Translations under genes and position numbers: made by a program
Shown here: in pieces, positions 1 to 7,697 of the stretch
How positions within the stretch are numbered: position 1 is the first letter of the stretch
How the letters are laid out: each line of letters begins with the position of its first letter
Notes under the pieces: generated by a model
Seen by the model: the letters and a program-made list of their open reading frames with translations, nothing else
Database searches by the model: none
Told to the model about the DNA's origin: nothing
Origin: Phaeobacter sp. G2
GTDB taxonomy: Bacteria > Pseudomonadota > Alphaproteobacteria > Rhodobacterales > Rhodobacteraceae
Assembly (NCBI GenBank): GCA_025163595.1
Contig: CP104100.1
Span: forward strand, 62,001 to 126,000
Direction of reading: 5' to 3'
DNA length: 64,000 bases

Positions 1-161
1 TGCTGTTTGATCATGCCAATATGGGCGGCTTTCGTGGTGCCTTTACCCGCTCAGATGTTCTCAACCCGCTGCGCACCGCCCTACGGGAGGCCGCACAACG
101 GGAGTTGGGCAAGGGCGTCTATGATGTATTGATCGTGGAAATCTCGCGCCAGGACGTCTAG
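1..161 (+). CDS. C-terminal end of an unidentified protein (partial)
   Basis: The reading frame opens at base 3 and runs to TAG at 159-161, giving about 52 residues that begin LFDHANMGGF and end VLIVEISRQDV. The start lies outside the window. The tail alternates helix and strand (DVLNPLRTALREAAQREL, then YDVLIVEI), which loosely recalls the C-terminus of FliL-type flagellar proteins, but I cannot assign a family from this fragment. A GC hairpin with a short T run follows at 191-219. Confidence 0.6.
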   Translation, partial: LFDHANMGGFRGAFTRSDVLNPLRTALREAAQRELGKGVYDVLIVEISRQDV

Positions 162-190
162 GAACTGACTGAAAATTCCAAATGCTCCAG

Positions 191-219
191 CGGGCCTGCT
201 CTCTCCAGCGGGCCCGTTT
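191..219 (+). terminator. Probable rho-independent terminator
   Basis: Arms CGGGCC (191-196) and GGCCCG (211-216) pair perfectly around a 14-nt loop and are followed by TTT. It lies 30 bp after the stop of the partial gene at the window's left edge. The stem is short, so strength is uncertain. The 10-bp word CCAGCGGGCC also occurs twice here as a direct repeat. Confidence 0.45.
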
Positions 220-312
220 CAACATGTATGGGGTATGCGCCCGGTCGGCAGCGCGCGCGGCCTGCACACTCCGAATAGGGCCAACCCTAAAGCGGCAGGC
301 TGTGACTGCTGC

Positions 313-337
313 GGCAGGGGCGGGAGCCCCCCCTGCC
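313..337. repeat. GC hairpin with CGGGAGCCCCCC core
   Basis: GGCAGGGG (313-320) pairs with CCCCTGCC (330-337) around a 9-nt loop. It lies just downstream of the leftward caiD gene but has no T run on that strand. The core CGGGAGCCCCCC recurs at 36324-36335, and a close variant occurs near 52177, inside two other intergenic hairpin elements. Confidence 0.45.
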
Positions 338-355
338 TCTTCTTAGCGCTGTTAC

Positions 356-1156
356 TTAGCGGCCTTTCCAGACCGGGTCGCGTTTCTCGGCAAAGGCACG
401 GGCACCTTCCAGCTGATCCTCACTGGAATAAAGCACATCCACCGCGCGCAACTGGCGCTGGGTGATATGGTTCATCGCATCCTGGAATTTGCAATCTTCC
501 GCGTCGCGCACCACCTCTTTGATCGCCGCATAGACCAGCGGCGGCCCAGAGGCGAGCAGGCGTGCCAGCTCCCAGGCGCGATCCATCAACTGGTCGCCGG
601 GCACAATCTCGTTCACCAGCCCCCAGCGGTTGGCTTCTTCGGCGTCAAACCAGCGCCCGGTGAGCAAAAGCTCCATGGCAATATGATAGGGAATGCGTTT
701 GGGCAGCTTGATCGACGCCGCATCGGCCACGGTGCCTGAGCGGATTTCGGGCAGGGCAAATGTTGCGTGATCTGCGGCCAGGATCATATCGGCCGAAATG
801 GCCAGCTCCAATCCACCGCCACAGGCGATGCCGTTCACCGCAGCAATCACTGGCTTGTTCATGTCGCGCAATTCTTGCAAGCCGCCAAAACCGCCGACAC
901 CATAATCGCCATCGACCGCATCACCATCAGCCGCCGCCTTTAGGTCCCAGCCGGGGCAAAAGAACTTGTCGCCGCCACCCGTCAGGATCGCCACCCGCAA
1001 ATCCGGATCATCGCGAAAATCGCGAAACACCTCGCCCATCACCTTGCTGGTGGCCAAATCAATGGCATTGGCCTTGGGCCGGTCCAGCGTGACTTCCAGA
1101 ATGGCGCCGTCGCGCCGGGTTTTTACCGGTCCATCCGTCATGTCCTGTCCACTCAT
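356..1156 (-). CDS. caiD: Crotonobetainyl-CoA hydratase (enoyl-CoA hydratase family)
   Basis: This 266-residue crotonase-fold protein should hydrate crotonobetainyl-CoA to L-carnitinyl-CoA in the cytoplasm. It resembles Escherichia coli CaiD as I recall it: the opening LDRPKANAID, the CoA-binding segment FFCPGWDLKAAADG, the oxyanion-hole/active-site stretch ACGGGLELAISAD with its glutamate, and the shared ending AFAEKRDPVWKGR. The start was chosen because its ATG overlaps the TGA of the upstream acyl-CoA synthetase gene as ATGA (1153-1156). An in-frame Met five codons later is an alternative. It is the last gene of the four-gene operon beginning at 4674. A generic enoyl-CoA hydratase is the fallback call. 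Confidence 0.85.
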   Translation of the reverse strand: MSGQDMTDGPVKTRRDGAILEVTLDRPKANAIDLATSKVMGEVFRDFRDDPDLRVAILTGGGDKFFCPGWDLKAAADGDAVDGDYGVGGFGGLQELRDMNKPVIAAVNGIACGGGLELAISADMILAADHATFALPEIRSGTVADAASIKLPKRIPYHIAMELLLTGRWFDAEEANRWGLVNEIVPGDQLMDRAWELARLLASGPPLVYAAIKEVVRDAEDCKFQDAMNHITQRQLRAVDVLYSSEDQLEGARAFAEKRDPVWKGR

Positions 1157-3189
1157 CTCATCATATCCTTTCGTCGCATCAGCGCATCTGCCGCCACCGC
1201 ATCCTCGGGCGTACACAGCAGCGGGTTGATTTCAATTTCTTCCAGACCTTCGGCCTCGGCCAGCACATAGTCCTGCACCGATCGCACCGCGCGTAAAATG
1301 GCACCGCGATCCGCGGCTGGTTTGCCGCGATAGCCTGCCAGTATTTTTGCGATCTTCAAGCCATCGAGGGCCGCATCAATTGCCGCATCACTGGCGGGCA
1401 GCAAAAGCGAGCACCTGTCTTGCAGGATCTCAGTCAAAGTGCCGCCCGCCGCCAGTGTCAGAACAAAGCCATGCGCCGGGTCTTTCACCACCCCGATCAG
1501 CAGTTCTGCCACGGTGCCGCCAACCATTTCCTCAACCAAGAACCGCTCTGTCGGCATCGCAGCTGCCGCCGCGCTGACGTCGCCGCCACAATTTAACCCC
1601 AGCACCACCGCGCCGGCTTCGGTTTTATGGGCAACCCCTTCGCCTTTCAGCACCACCGGATAGCCAATATCCGCCGCTGCCGCCCGCGCCATGCCGGGAG
1701 ATTTGGCGCGGATGGATTTGGGAACCCGCAGGCCATACTGCGCCAAGCGAAACTTGGCTTCCGCCTCAGAGACCAGACTAGGCTCTACCACCGTGGTCGG
1801 CAGTAACACAGGCTCTGCGATCTCTGGTTCTGGCGCAGCGGAGGCCGCACAGGCCACCAGGGCCTCGCGCAGCCCACAAAAGGGCACCACGCCAGCTGCC
1901 ATCAGCTGGTCGGAGACCGCCTCAGGCAACAGTTCCGGCAGGGTGGCCACCAGCGCAACATTTGCCCCTGTGGCCTGACGCGCGCCAATGGCGGCCTCAA
2001 TGGCACAGTCCCAGTCACCGGCAGAGCAGCGATCGGGGCGCGGAAAATCAACGATCAGCAGGGTCATCGCCAGGGAGGGATCCATCATCGCAGACCAGGC
2101 CCGCGTCATCGCCGGCGTGTCGCGCCAGATATAGGTGTGGTAGTCCAGCGGATTGGCCAGCGCCACCATCGGCCCCAGGGCCGCACGCAGGTCGGCTGTC
2201 TGGGTGTCATTCAAAGGCGGAAACACCACCGGAAGATCATGCGCGGTATCGGCAGCAAGGCTTGCCTCGCCTCCCGAACAGCTGATCGATCCCAACCGGT
2301 TGTTGGCCAATGGCCCTGTCACATGCAGCAGTTTCAGCGTTTCCAGAAACGCTGGCAGATCGTCAAGCCGCGCAATCCCCAGACGCGAAAGCAAAGCCTG
2401 AGCCCCCGCATCACCACCCGCAAGTGAGGCCGTATGCGAAATGGTCGCCGCCTGTGCCTCAACGGATTTGCCCACCTTAAGCGCGATAATTGGCTTGCCC
2501 AAGGCGCGCGCCTTGGCTGCCAGTGCCTCAAAGGCGCGCAGATCGCCAAAGCCTTCGATATGCAGGCCCAGCGCGGTGACGCGATCATCGTCCAGCAGCG
2601 CCTCTCCGATGGCGGCAATGCCGGATTGCGCCTGATTGCCCGCCGCCACCACATAGGCGATGGGCAGGCCCCGGGTCTGCATGGTCAGATTGATGGCAAT
2701 GTTGGAGCTTTGGGTGATCAGAGCCACGCCCCTCTCTACCCGCGCTCCACCGTGTTGGTCCGGCCACAACAGGGCACCATCCAGGTAATTGATAAAGCCA
2801 TAGCAATTGGGCCCGAGGAAAGGCATCTCCCCCGCCGCTTGCAACAGCTGCGCCTGAAGATCTGCGCCCTCAGCATCCTCGGCCTGGGCCTCCAGGAAGC
2901 CAGAGGCAAAGCACACCGCACCGCCCGCATCCCGCGCCGCCAGGTCCCGTACCACCTCAATTGTGGCAAAGCGGTTTACCCCGACAAAGGTAGCATCCGG
3001 CGCCTGCGGCAGACTGGCGACATCCCGATAGACCGGCAGGCCTGCCAGCTCTTCTGCCTTCGGGTGAAGCGGCCAGATCTCGCCGTCGAACCCCATCTTC
3101 TGACACTGTTCAATCACCAGACGGCACCAGGCTCCACCGCCCACAACGGCGATGGTTTTGGGCCTAAACAGCCTGTTTAGAGACTTCAT
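1153..3189 (-). CDS. NDP-forming acyl-CoA synthetase (acetate--CoA ligase family)
   Basis: A 678-residue single-chain ligase. An N-terminal CoA-binding Rossmann domain (about 1-130, IAVVGGGAW) is followed by succinyl-CoA-ligase-like domains with the ISHTASLAGG motif near residue 250, where the family carries its phosphohistidine. A C-terminal ATP-grasp domain (about 480-678, YPVVLKGEGVAHKTEAGAV) ends the protein. The family forms acyl-CoA from acid, CoA and ATP, releasing ADP. Next to a CaiD homologue and an acyl-CoA dehydrogenase, the likely substrate is gamma-butyrobetaine or another betaine acid, but that is inference from context. It begins 6 bp after the SelW-like gene and overlaps caiD by 4 bp. 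Confidence 0.85.
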   Translation of the reverse strand: MKSLNRLFRPKTIAVVGGGAWCRLVIEQCQKMGFDGEIWPLHPKAEELAGLPVYRDVASLPQAPDATFVGVNRFATIEVVRDLAARDAGGAVCFASGFLEAQAEDAEGADLQAQLLQAAGEMPFLGPNCYGFINYLDGALLWPDQHGGARVERGVALITQSSNIAINLTMQTRGLPIAYVVAAGNQAQSGIAAIGEALLDDDRVTALGLHIEGFGDLRAFEALAAKARALGKPIIALKVGKSVEAQAATISHTASLAGGDAGAQALLSRLGIARLDDLPAFLETLKLLHVTGPLANNRLGSISCSGGEASLAADTAHDLPVVFPPLNDTQTADLRAALGPMVALANPLDYHTYIWRDTPAMTRAWSAMMDPSLAMTLLIVDFPRPDRCSAGDWDCAIEAAIGARQATGANVALVATLPELLPEAVSDQLMAAGVVPFCGLREALVACAASAAPEPEIAEPVLLPTTVVEPSLVSEAEAKFRLAQYGLRVPKSIRAKSPGMARAAAADIGYPVVLKGEGVAHKTEAGAVVLGLNCGGDVSAAAAAMPTERFLVEEMVGGTVAELLIGVVKDPAHGFVLTLAAGGTLTEILQDRCSLLLPASDAAIDAALDGLKIAKILAGYRGKPAADRGAILRAVRSVQDYVLAEAEGLEEIEINPLLCTPEDAVAADALMRRKDMMR

Positions 3190-3195
3190 TTCGAT

Positions 3196-3504
3196 TTATT
3201 CATCCCTTGTGGCCCGGTCCAGATGGCCAAGGTCCTGTTGCGGGTTGATCCGGTCGCGCACGCGGGTCTTCAGCTCTTTCACATCGGGAAATCCGCCGTC
3301 GCGCTTGCGCTCCCAGATCAGCTCTTCATTGAGCGCGATCTCAAAGATGCCTCCTACCTCCCCCGGCACCAGGGTCACTGCCGCCAATTGATCCTGGAAG
3401 GTCGACAGGAGTTCCTGCGCCATCCAGGCGGCGCGCAGCATCCAGTTGCAGCCGATACAATAGGTGATGGTGATCTTGGGCTTCAAAGGAGAGGTCGTTG
3501 GCAT
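3196..3504 (-). CDS. SelT/SelW/SelH (Rdx) family redox protein
   Basis: This 102-residue protein has the small thioredoxin-like Rdx fold. ITITYCIGCNW near the N-terminus carries the CxxC pair in place of the selenocysteine form, and VPGEVGGIFEI and the WERKRDGGFPDVKELK segment match the rest of the family pattern. The family is thought to act in thiol redox chemistry, but no substrate is established for bacterial members. It sits between the acyl-CoA dehydrogenase and the acyl-CoA synthetase with only 6 bp on each side, so it is surely co-transcribed with them. Its role in that pathway is unknown. Confidence 0.8.
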   Translation of the reverse strand: MPTTSPLKPKITITYCIGCNWMLRAAWMAQELLSTFQDQLAAVTLVPGEVGGIFEIALNEELIWERKRDGGFPDVKELKTRVRDRINPQQDLGHLDRATRDE

Positions 3505-3510
3505 GGTTCA

Positions 3511-4674
3511 TCAGGCTCCGTGGGCGCGTAACATTTCACGGCTGATGATATGCCGTTGGATCTCGCTCGTCCCCTCCCAAATGCGCTCAACTCGGGCATC
3601 GCGCCAAATGCGTTCCAGCGGCAGCTCATCCATCAGGCCCATGCCGCCATGGATCTGGATTGCCTCATCCGCAACCATGGCCAGCATCTCGGTCGCTTTC
3701 AGCTTGGCCATCGACATGTCAGTCTCGGTGACCGTGCCCTGATCAAATTTCCAACCGGCTTCCCAGGTCAGCAAATTTGCCGCCTTCAGCTCCAGCGCCA
3801 TATCGGCCAACTTAAAGGAGACCCCCTGAAATTTACCGATCTGCTGGCCAAATTGTTTGCGTTCAGCGGCATATTCAACCGAGTGTTGCAAGGCGCGATC
3901 AGCGCGACCCAGGCAGGTTGCCGCCACCTGCAAACGGGTCGCCCCCAGCCAGGTGTTGGCCACGTCAAAGCCCTTGTCGACCTCACCCAGGATGGCTGAG
4001 GATGGCAGGCGACAGTCGTCAAACTCCAACACAGCATTGGTATAGCCCCGGTGCGAAACATTGCCGTAGCCATCGCGCACCGCAAATCCCGGTGTGCCCT
4101 TGTCGACAAAGAAGGCGGTGATCTTTTTCTTTGGCCCGCGCGGGGTGTCTTCGACACCCGTCGCCATAAAGCAGATGGCAAAATCCGCGATATCGGCGTG
4201 GCTGATAAAATGTTTGGTGCCGTTCAGGATCCAGTCATCGCCATCTTTGCGCGCCGTGGCCTTCATGCCGCGCAGGTCAGAGCCCGCGTCCGGCTCCGTC
4301 ATGGCAAGACAATCCCATTTTTCGCCCTTCATGCAGGGGAACAGGTATTTCTCTTTCTGCTCTTCGGTGCCGGCCAGTAGAATATTTGACGGGCGCGCGA
4401 CCCCGGTCCAGTGCAGCGCATAGTTGGCGCGGCCCAGCTCCTTTTCATACATCAGCCAGCTGAGCGTATCGAGCCCGGCGCCGCCCACCTCTTCGGGCAT
4501 ATTTGCGGCATAAAGCCCTGCCGCCATCGCCTTTGCCTGGATGTCCTTGATGACATCCATGTCCAGATGCCCAGAGCGTTCGACTTCCTGCTCGTGGGGG
4601 TAAAGCTCGTTCTCCACAAAGGCACGAGTCGTCTCGACGATCATTGCCTGCTCTTCTGTCATGCCAAACTGCAT
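3511..4674 (-). CDS. Acyl-CoA dehydrogenase (candidate gamma-butyrobetainyl-CoA dehydrogenase)
   Basis: A 387-residue FAD flavoenzyme of the acyl-CoA dehydrogenase family, which makes a 2,3-enoyl-CoA and passes electrons to ETF. Visible landmarks are CLAMTEPDAGSD (FAD/substrate loop), the middle beta domain, AIQIHGGMGLMDE, and RIWEGTSEIQR, where the family places its catalytic glutamate. I chose the ATG at 4674 because GAGAAGG lies nine bases upstream; an ATG at 4683 would touch the ribosome-binding site. It heads the operon with the SelW-like gene, the acyl-CoA synthetase and caiD, so conversion of gamma-butyrobetainyl-CoA to crotonobetainyl-CoA is the favoured role. Confidence 0.87.
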   Translation of the reverse strand: MQFGMTEEQAMIVETTRAFVENELYPHEQEVERSGHLDMDVIKDIQAKAMAAGLYAANMPEEVGGAGLDTLSWLMYEKELGRANYALHWTGVARPSNILLAGTEEQKEKYLFPCMKGEKWDCLAMTEPDAGSDLRGMKATARKDGDDWILNGTKHFISHADIADFAICFMATGVEDTPRGPKKKITAFFVDKGTPGFAVRDGYGNVSHRGYTNAVLEFDDCRLPSSAILGEVDKGFDVANTWLGATRLQVAATCLGRADRALQHSVEYAAERKQFGQQIGKFQGVSFKLADMALELKAANLLTWEAGWKFDQGTVTETDMSMAKLKATEMLAMVADEAIQIHGGMGLMDELPLERIWRDARVERIWEGTSEIQRHIISREMLRAHGA

Positions 4675-4708
4675 CGCGCGCATCCTTCTCTTTGACTTGC
4701 CCAACAGT

Positions 4709-4723
4709 CTAGCGCTGAGCTAG
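4709..4723. promoter_or_regulatory. Inverted repeat in divergent promoter, possible operator
   Basis: CTAGC (4709-4713) and GCTAG (4719-4723) form a 5-bp inverted repeat with a 5-bp centre, midway between the start of the leftward dehydrogenase operon (4674) and the rightward regulator gene (4741). Its position suits an operator for the divergent regulator. The arms are short and could be chance. Confidence 0.35.
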
Positions 4724-4740
4724 GGATACTTCATGCAAAG

Positions 4741-5709
4741 ATGGAAAAAATCATGCAGAGTTGGGTAAAAGAAGACGCCGCAGCGCAGCAGGTTGATTTG
4801 CTGTTGTTTGATGATTTTTCCGGCCATTGCCTTGCCAATACGGTCGAACCTTTGCGCGCGGCCAATACATTGGCGGGGCGGCAGATCTATGCCTGGCGGT
4901 TTCTCACCCTGGAAGGTACGCCCGTCACCTCCTCCGCCGGGATGGAGGTGAACCCCCATGACCAGCTGGCCAAGTGTCGCGGCGACATGTTGATTGCCAT
5001 GCCCTCGTATCGCTATCGCCCGCTGGCAACGGAGGCGGCGAAAAAGTCTTTGCGCGCGGCTGCAGGTCGCTACGAGGTGATGGCAGGCTTTGATGCCGGG
5101 GCCTGGCTTTTGGCCGCAGCCGGCCTGCTTGATGGACGCCGCGCCACCATTCACTGGGAGGAACTGGCAGGCTTTGCCGAGGATTTCCCCCAGATCGATG
5201 CCCAGCGCCTACGCCATGTGCAGGACGGCAATCGCATCACCTGTACCGGGGCCTTGGCGGCCTTTGACCTGATGATGGATCTCATCGGTCAGGCCCATGG
5301 GCAGGCCCTGCGGCTGGAGGTCGCCGCCCTGTTCATGAGCCCCGAAGTCACCGAGGCAGAGCCTGCCCCTCTCGCCATAGGCTCTGCGCGCAGCCGCTCT
5401 GTCGCCAGGGCCTTGGCGCTGATGCAAGCCAATATCGAGGCCCCACTTTCGGTGATGGAAATCGCCCGCCAGATTGGCCGTAACCGCAAAGATCTGGAAC
5501 AGCGCATGAAGGCACAACTGGGGGCCACCCCGCAGGCAATCTACCGGCATCTGCGCCTTATACAGGCTCGAAAGCTTGTATTAGAGACTGACTTGTCCAT
5601 CGCAGAGATCGCCCTGCGCAGCGGCTATGAAGACCCCAGCGCCATGACCCGCGCCTATCGCGCCGAATTTGGCGTCCCCCCGCGCCAGATGCGCAACAGC
5701 ACGGGGTGA
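4741..5709 (+). CDS. GlxA-family (DJ-1/PfpI plus AraC HTH) transcriptional regulator
   Basis: A 322-residue cytoplasmic regulator. Residues about 15-190 form the DJ-1/PfpI-like glutamine-amidotransferase fold (VDLLLFDDFSGHCLANTVEPLRAA), used in this family for ligand sensing. Residues about 225-320 form the AraC double helix-turn-helix (PLSVMEIARQIGRNRKDLEQRMK, then LSIAEIALRSGYEDPSAMTRAYRAEFG). The architecture matches regulators of choline, glycine betaine and carnitine catabolism such as GbdR and CdhR. It is divergent from the acyl-CoA dehydrogenase/caiD operon, which is the obvious target. An ATG at 4753 is an alternative start. Confidence 0.85.
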   Translation: MEKIMQSWVKEDAAAQQVDLLLFDDFSGHCLANTVEPLRAANTLAGRQIYAWRFLTLEGTPVTSSAGMEVNPHDQLAKCRGDMLIAMPSYRYRPLATEAAKKSLRAAAGRYEVMAGFDAGAWLLAAAGLLDGRRATIHWEELAGFAEDFPQIDAQRLRHVQDGNRITCTGALAAFDLMMDLIGQAHGQALRLEVAALFMSPEVTEAEPAPLAIGSARSRSVARALALMQANIEAPLSVMEIARQIGRNRKDLEQRMKAQLGATPQAIYRHLRLIQARKLVLETDLSIAEIALRSGYEDPSAMTRAYRAEFGVPPRQMRNSTG

Positions 5710-5770
5710 CACGATCTGGTGGCTTAGCCAGAGGCCTTAACAAGGGCCTGATAGCGGTCTGGAAACGGCT

Positions 5771-6526
5771 CTAGCTGGCGTAGGTCGAGCCTTCACCATC
5801 CAGGATCAGTTTGATCTCGCGCAGGTGTGCCTCGGCCTGGGAGGGGTAGTCCTCCAGCTCGCGCGCGGTTTTCTCGGCGATCTCATCCGACAACAGGCGC
5901 AGGGGCTGCCCGGTCTGCAAGGCCCGAATATAGGTCTCGGCGGCGCGTTCAAAATAATAGAGCCTATTAAGGGTATCCGCCGGGTCAGAGCCGATCACCA
6001 GCACCCCGTGGTTGCCCATGATCATCACCTTCTGTTTGGGATCGGTCAGCATCGCCGCACAACGCGCGCCTTCGTCCTCAAAGGCCAAACCGCCATAACC
6101 ATCGTCGATGACATAGCGGTTGAAAAAGGTGGCGGTGTTTTGATCAATCGGCGGCAGGCTGCTATCGGCCAAAGAGGCCAGAACCGTGGCAAAAATCGAA
6201 TGCACATGCATCACGCAACGCGCCTGCGGACAGAGGCGATGGATCGAGCCATGCAGCCCCCAGGCGGTGGGATCCGGCGCACCGGGTTTGGTCATGGTTT
6301 CGGGGTCATTGGCGTCCAGCAGCAACAGGTTTGATGCGGTAATCCGGGCAAAATGCATCTGATTGGCATTCATCAAAAACTGGCTGCCGTCTGCGTTCAC
6401 CGCCAGGCTGAAATGATTGGCGACACCTTCGTGCATATTAAGCCGCTCCACCCAGCGAAAGCTCGCCGCCATGTCCACGCGTTCCTGCCAATGGTCCATA
6501 TTGGGGCGCAATTCTGCAACGCTCAT
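5771..6526 (-). CDS. Class II aldolase/adducin family protein
   Basis: A 251-residue zinc-dependent class II aldolase/adducin-like protein. It shows the metal-site histidines in CVMHVHSIF (HxH) and a third in IMGNHGVLVIG, plus the phosphate-site-like HEGVANHFSL near the N-terminus. Members act as sugar-phosphate aldolases or decarboxylases; this sequence does not decide the substrate. The start is supported by CAGGAG eight bases upstream. It is divergently transcribed from the LysR regulator at 6641, which probably controls it. It is not part of an obvious pathway cluster. Confidence 0.8.
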   Translation of the reverse strand: MSVAELRPNMDHWQERVDMAASFRWVERLNMHEGVANHFSLAVNADGSQFLMNANQMHFARITASNLLLLDANDPETMTKPGAPDPTAWGLHGSIHRLCPQARCVMHVHSIFATVLASLADSSLPPIDQNTATFFNRYVIDDGYGGLAFEDEGARCAAMLTDPKQKVMIMGNHGVLVIGSDPADTLNRLYYFERAAETYIRALQTGQPLRLLSDEIAEKTARELEDYPSQAEAHLREIKLILDGEGSTYAS

Positions 6527-6640
6527 TTTGATGCTCCTGAAACAATTTCTGATTGCCCAGAACCTGTGCCGCAGAGGTCTGTTTGACCAGCGAAAAAAAT
6601 GGCACCTTGCCATTAGCTGAGCTTATGCCAAACTTATGCA

Positions 6641-7570
6641 ATGAAAACCTCCCTGCCCCCGCTCGGCTGGCTACGGACCTTCGAGGCCGCAGCCCGGCAT
6701 CTGTCCTTTACCGGCGCCGCCAATGATCTGAACATGACCCAAAGCGCGGTCAGTCAGCAGATCAAGGGGCTGGAGTCACATCTGGGCAAAACCCTGTTTC
6801 ATCGCCGCCCCCGCGCCCTGGAGCTGACCCCAACCGGCACCACCTATCTGCCAGTGGTGCGCGAGGCCTTTCGCACCCTGACCAATGGCACCCGCGCCAT
6901 TTCCGGATCACAAAAGAATGTGGTGCAGGTGCAGTGCAATATGTCCTTTGCGGTGCAATGGCTGTCGCCCCGGCTGGGCAGGTTTTACGATGCGCACCCG
7001 GATGTTTTGCTGAACATCTCTACCGAAATCTGGGAACCCCGCGACATGGCCGAAGGCGCCGATGTCGAGATCCGCTTTTCCCTGGGGCTGGCGGATACGG
7101 TGCGGGGTGAGCTGTTGCACCGCGATCATTACTATCCGGTCTGCGCCCCGGACTATGCGGTGACCCTGACAGAGCTGCATCAGCACCGACTGTTTGACTG
7201 TTCCAATCTGATGGCAAATTTCCCCGCCTGGGCCGAGGATCAGGGCCTGCCTTGGCCCAACCCACCGGTGAGCTATGCCACCACCTATATGGCCTGCCTG
7301 CCCGCAGTGGCTGCGGGGGCCGGCCTGGGGCTGGCCCATGACATCCTGGTCAGCGACCTGATCCTGCAGGGGCAGCTGATTGCCCCGTTTGACCACCGCG
7401 CCCCGGTGCCAGAGGCCTACTATCTCCTGCTTTCCCCCCAGGCAGAACACGCCCCGGGCGCCCAGGCTTTTGCCAACTGGCTGCGGGCCGAGATGGCGCA
7501 GGACCACTGCGGCGGTAAGGTCTGGCCAAAGGCGTTCAAGCGCACACCCCAAGCCCACCCAGACAATTAG
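6641..7570 (+). CDS. LysR-family transcriptional regulator (GcvA-like)
   Basis: A 309-residue LysR protein. The N-terminal winged helix (PPLGWLRTFEAAARHLSFTG, then NMTQSAVSQQIKGLESHLGK) resembles the GcvA subgroup, and the substrate-binding domain starts near residue 90. It is divergent from the class II aldolase gene with about 115 bp between starts, so autoregulation and control of the aldolase are the default expectation. The ade gene follows 127 bp downstream on the same strand, so a role in purine catabolism cannot be excluded. Confidence 0.87.
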   Translation: MKTSLPPLGWLRTFEAAARHLSFTGAANDLNMTQSAVSQQIKGLESHLGKTLFHRRPRALELTPTGTTYLPVVREAFRTLTNGTRAISGSQKNVVQVQCNMSFAVQWLSPRLGRFYDAHPDVLLNISTEIWEPRDMAEGADVEIRFSLGLADTVRGELLHRDHYYPVCAPDYAVTLTELHQHRLFDCSNLMANFPAWAEDQGLPWPNPPVSYATTYMACLPAVAAGAGLGLAHDILVSDLILQGQLIAPFDHRAPVPEAYYLLLSPQAEHAPGAQAFANWLRAEMAQDHCGGKVWPKAFKRTPQAHPDN

Positions 7571-7697
7571 CACCCGCCCTGCGATCTCATCCGGGAGAGC
7601 TGTCACAAAACACCCTCTTGTCCTGCCTATAGGTGTTTCTAGGCCAAGCACAGATCCCAGGGCTTGCACTTACGCGCGCAATCAGAACAATTGGCAC

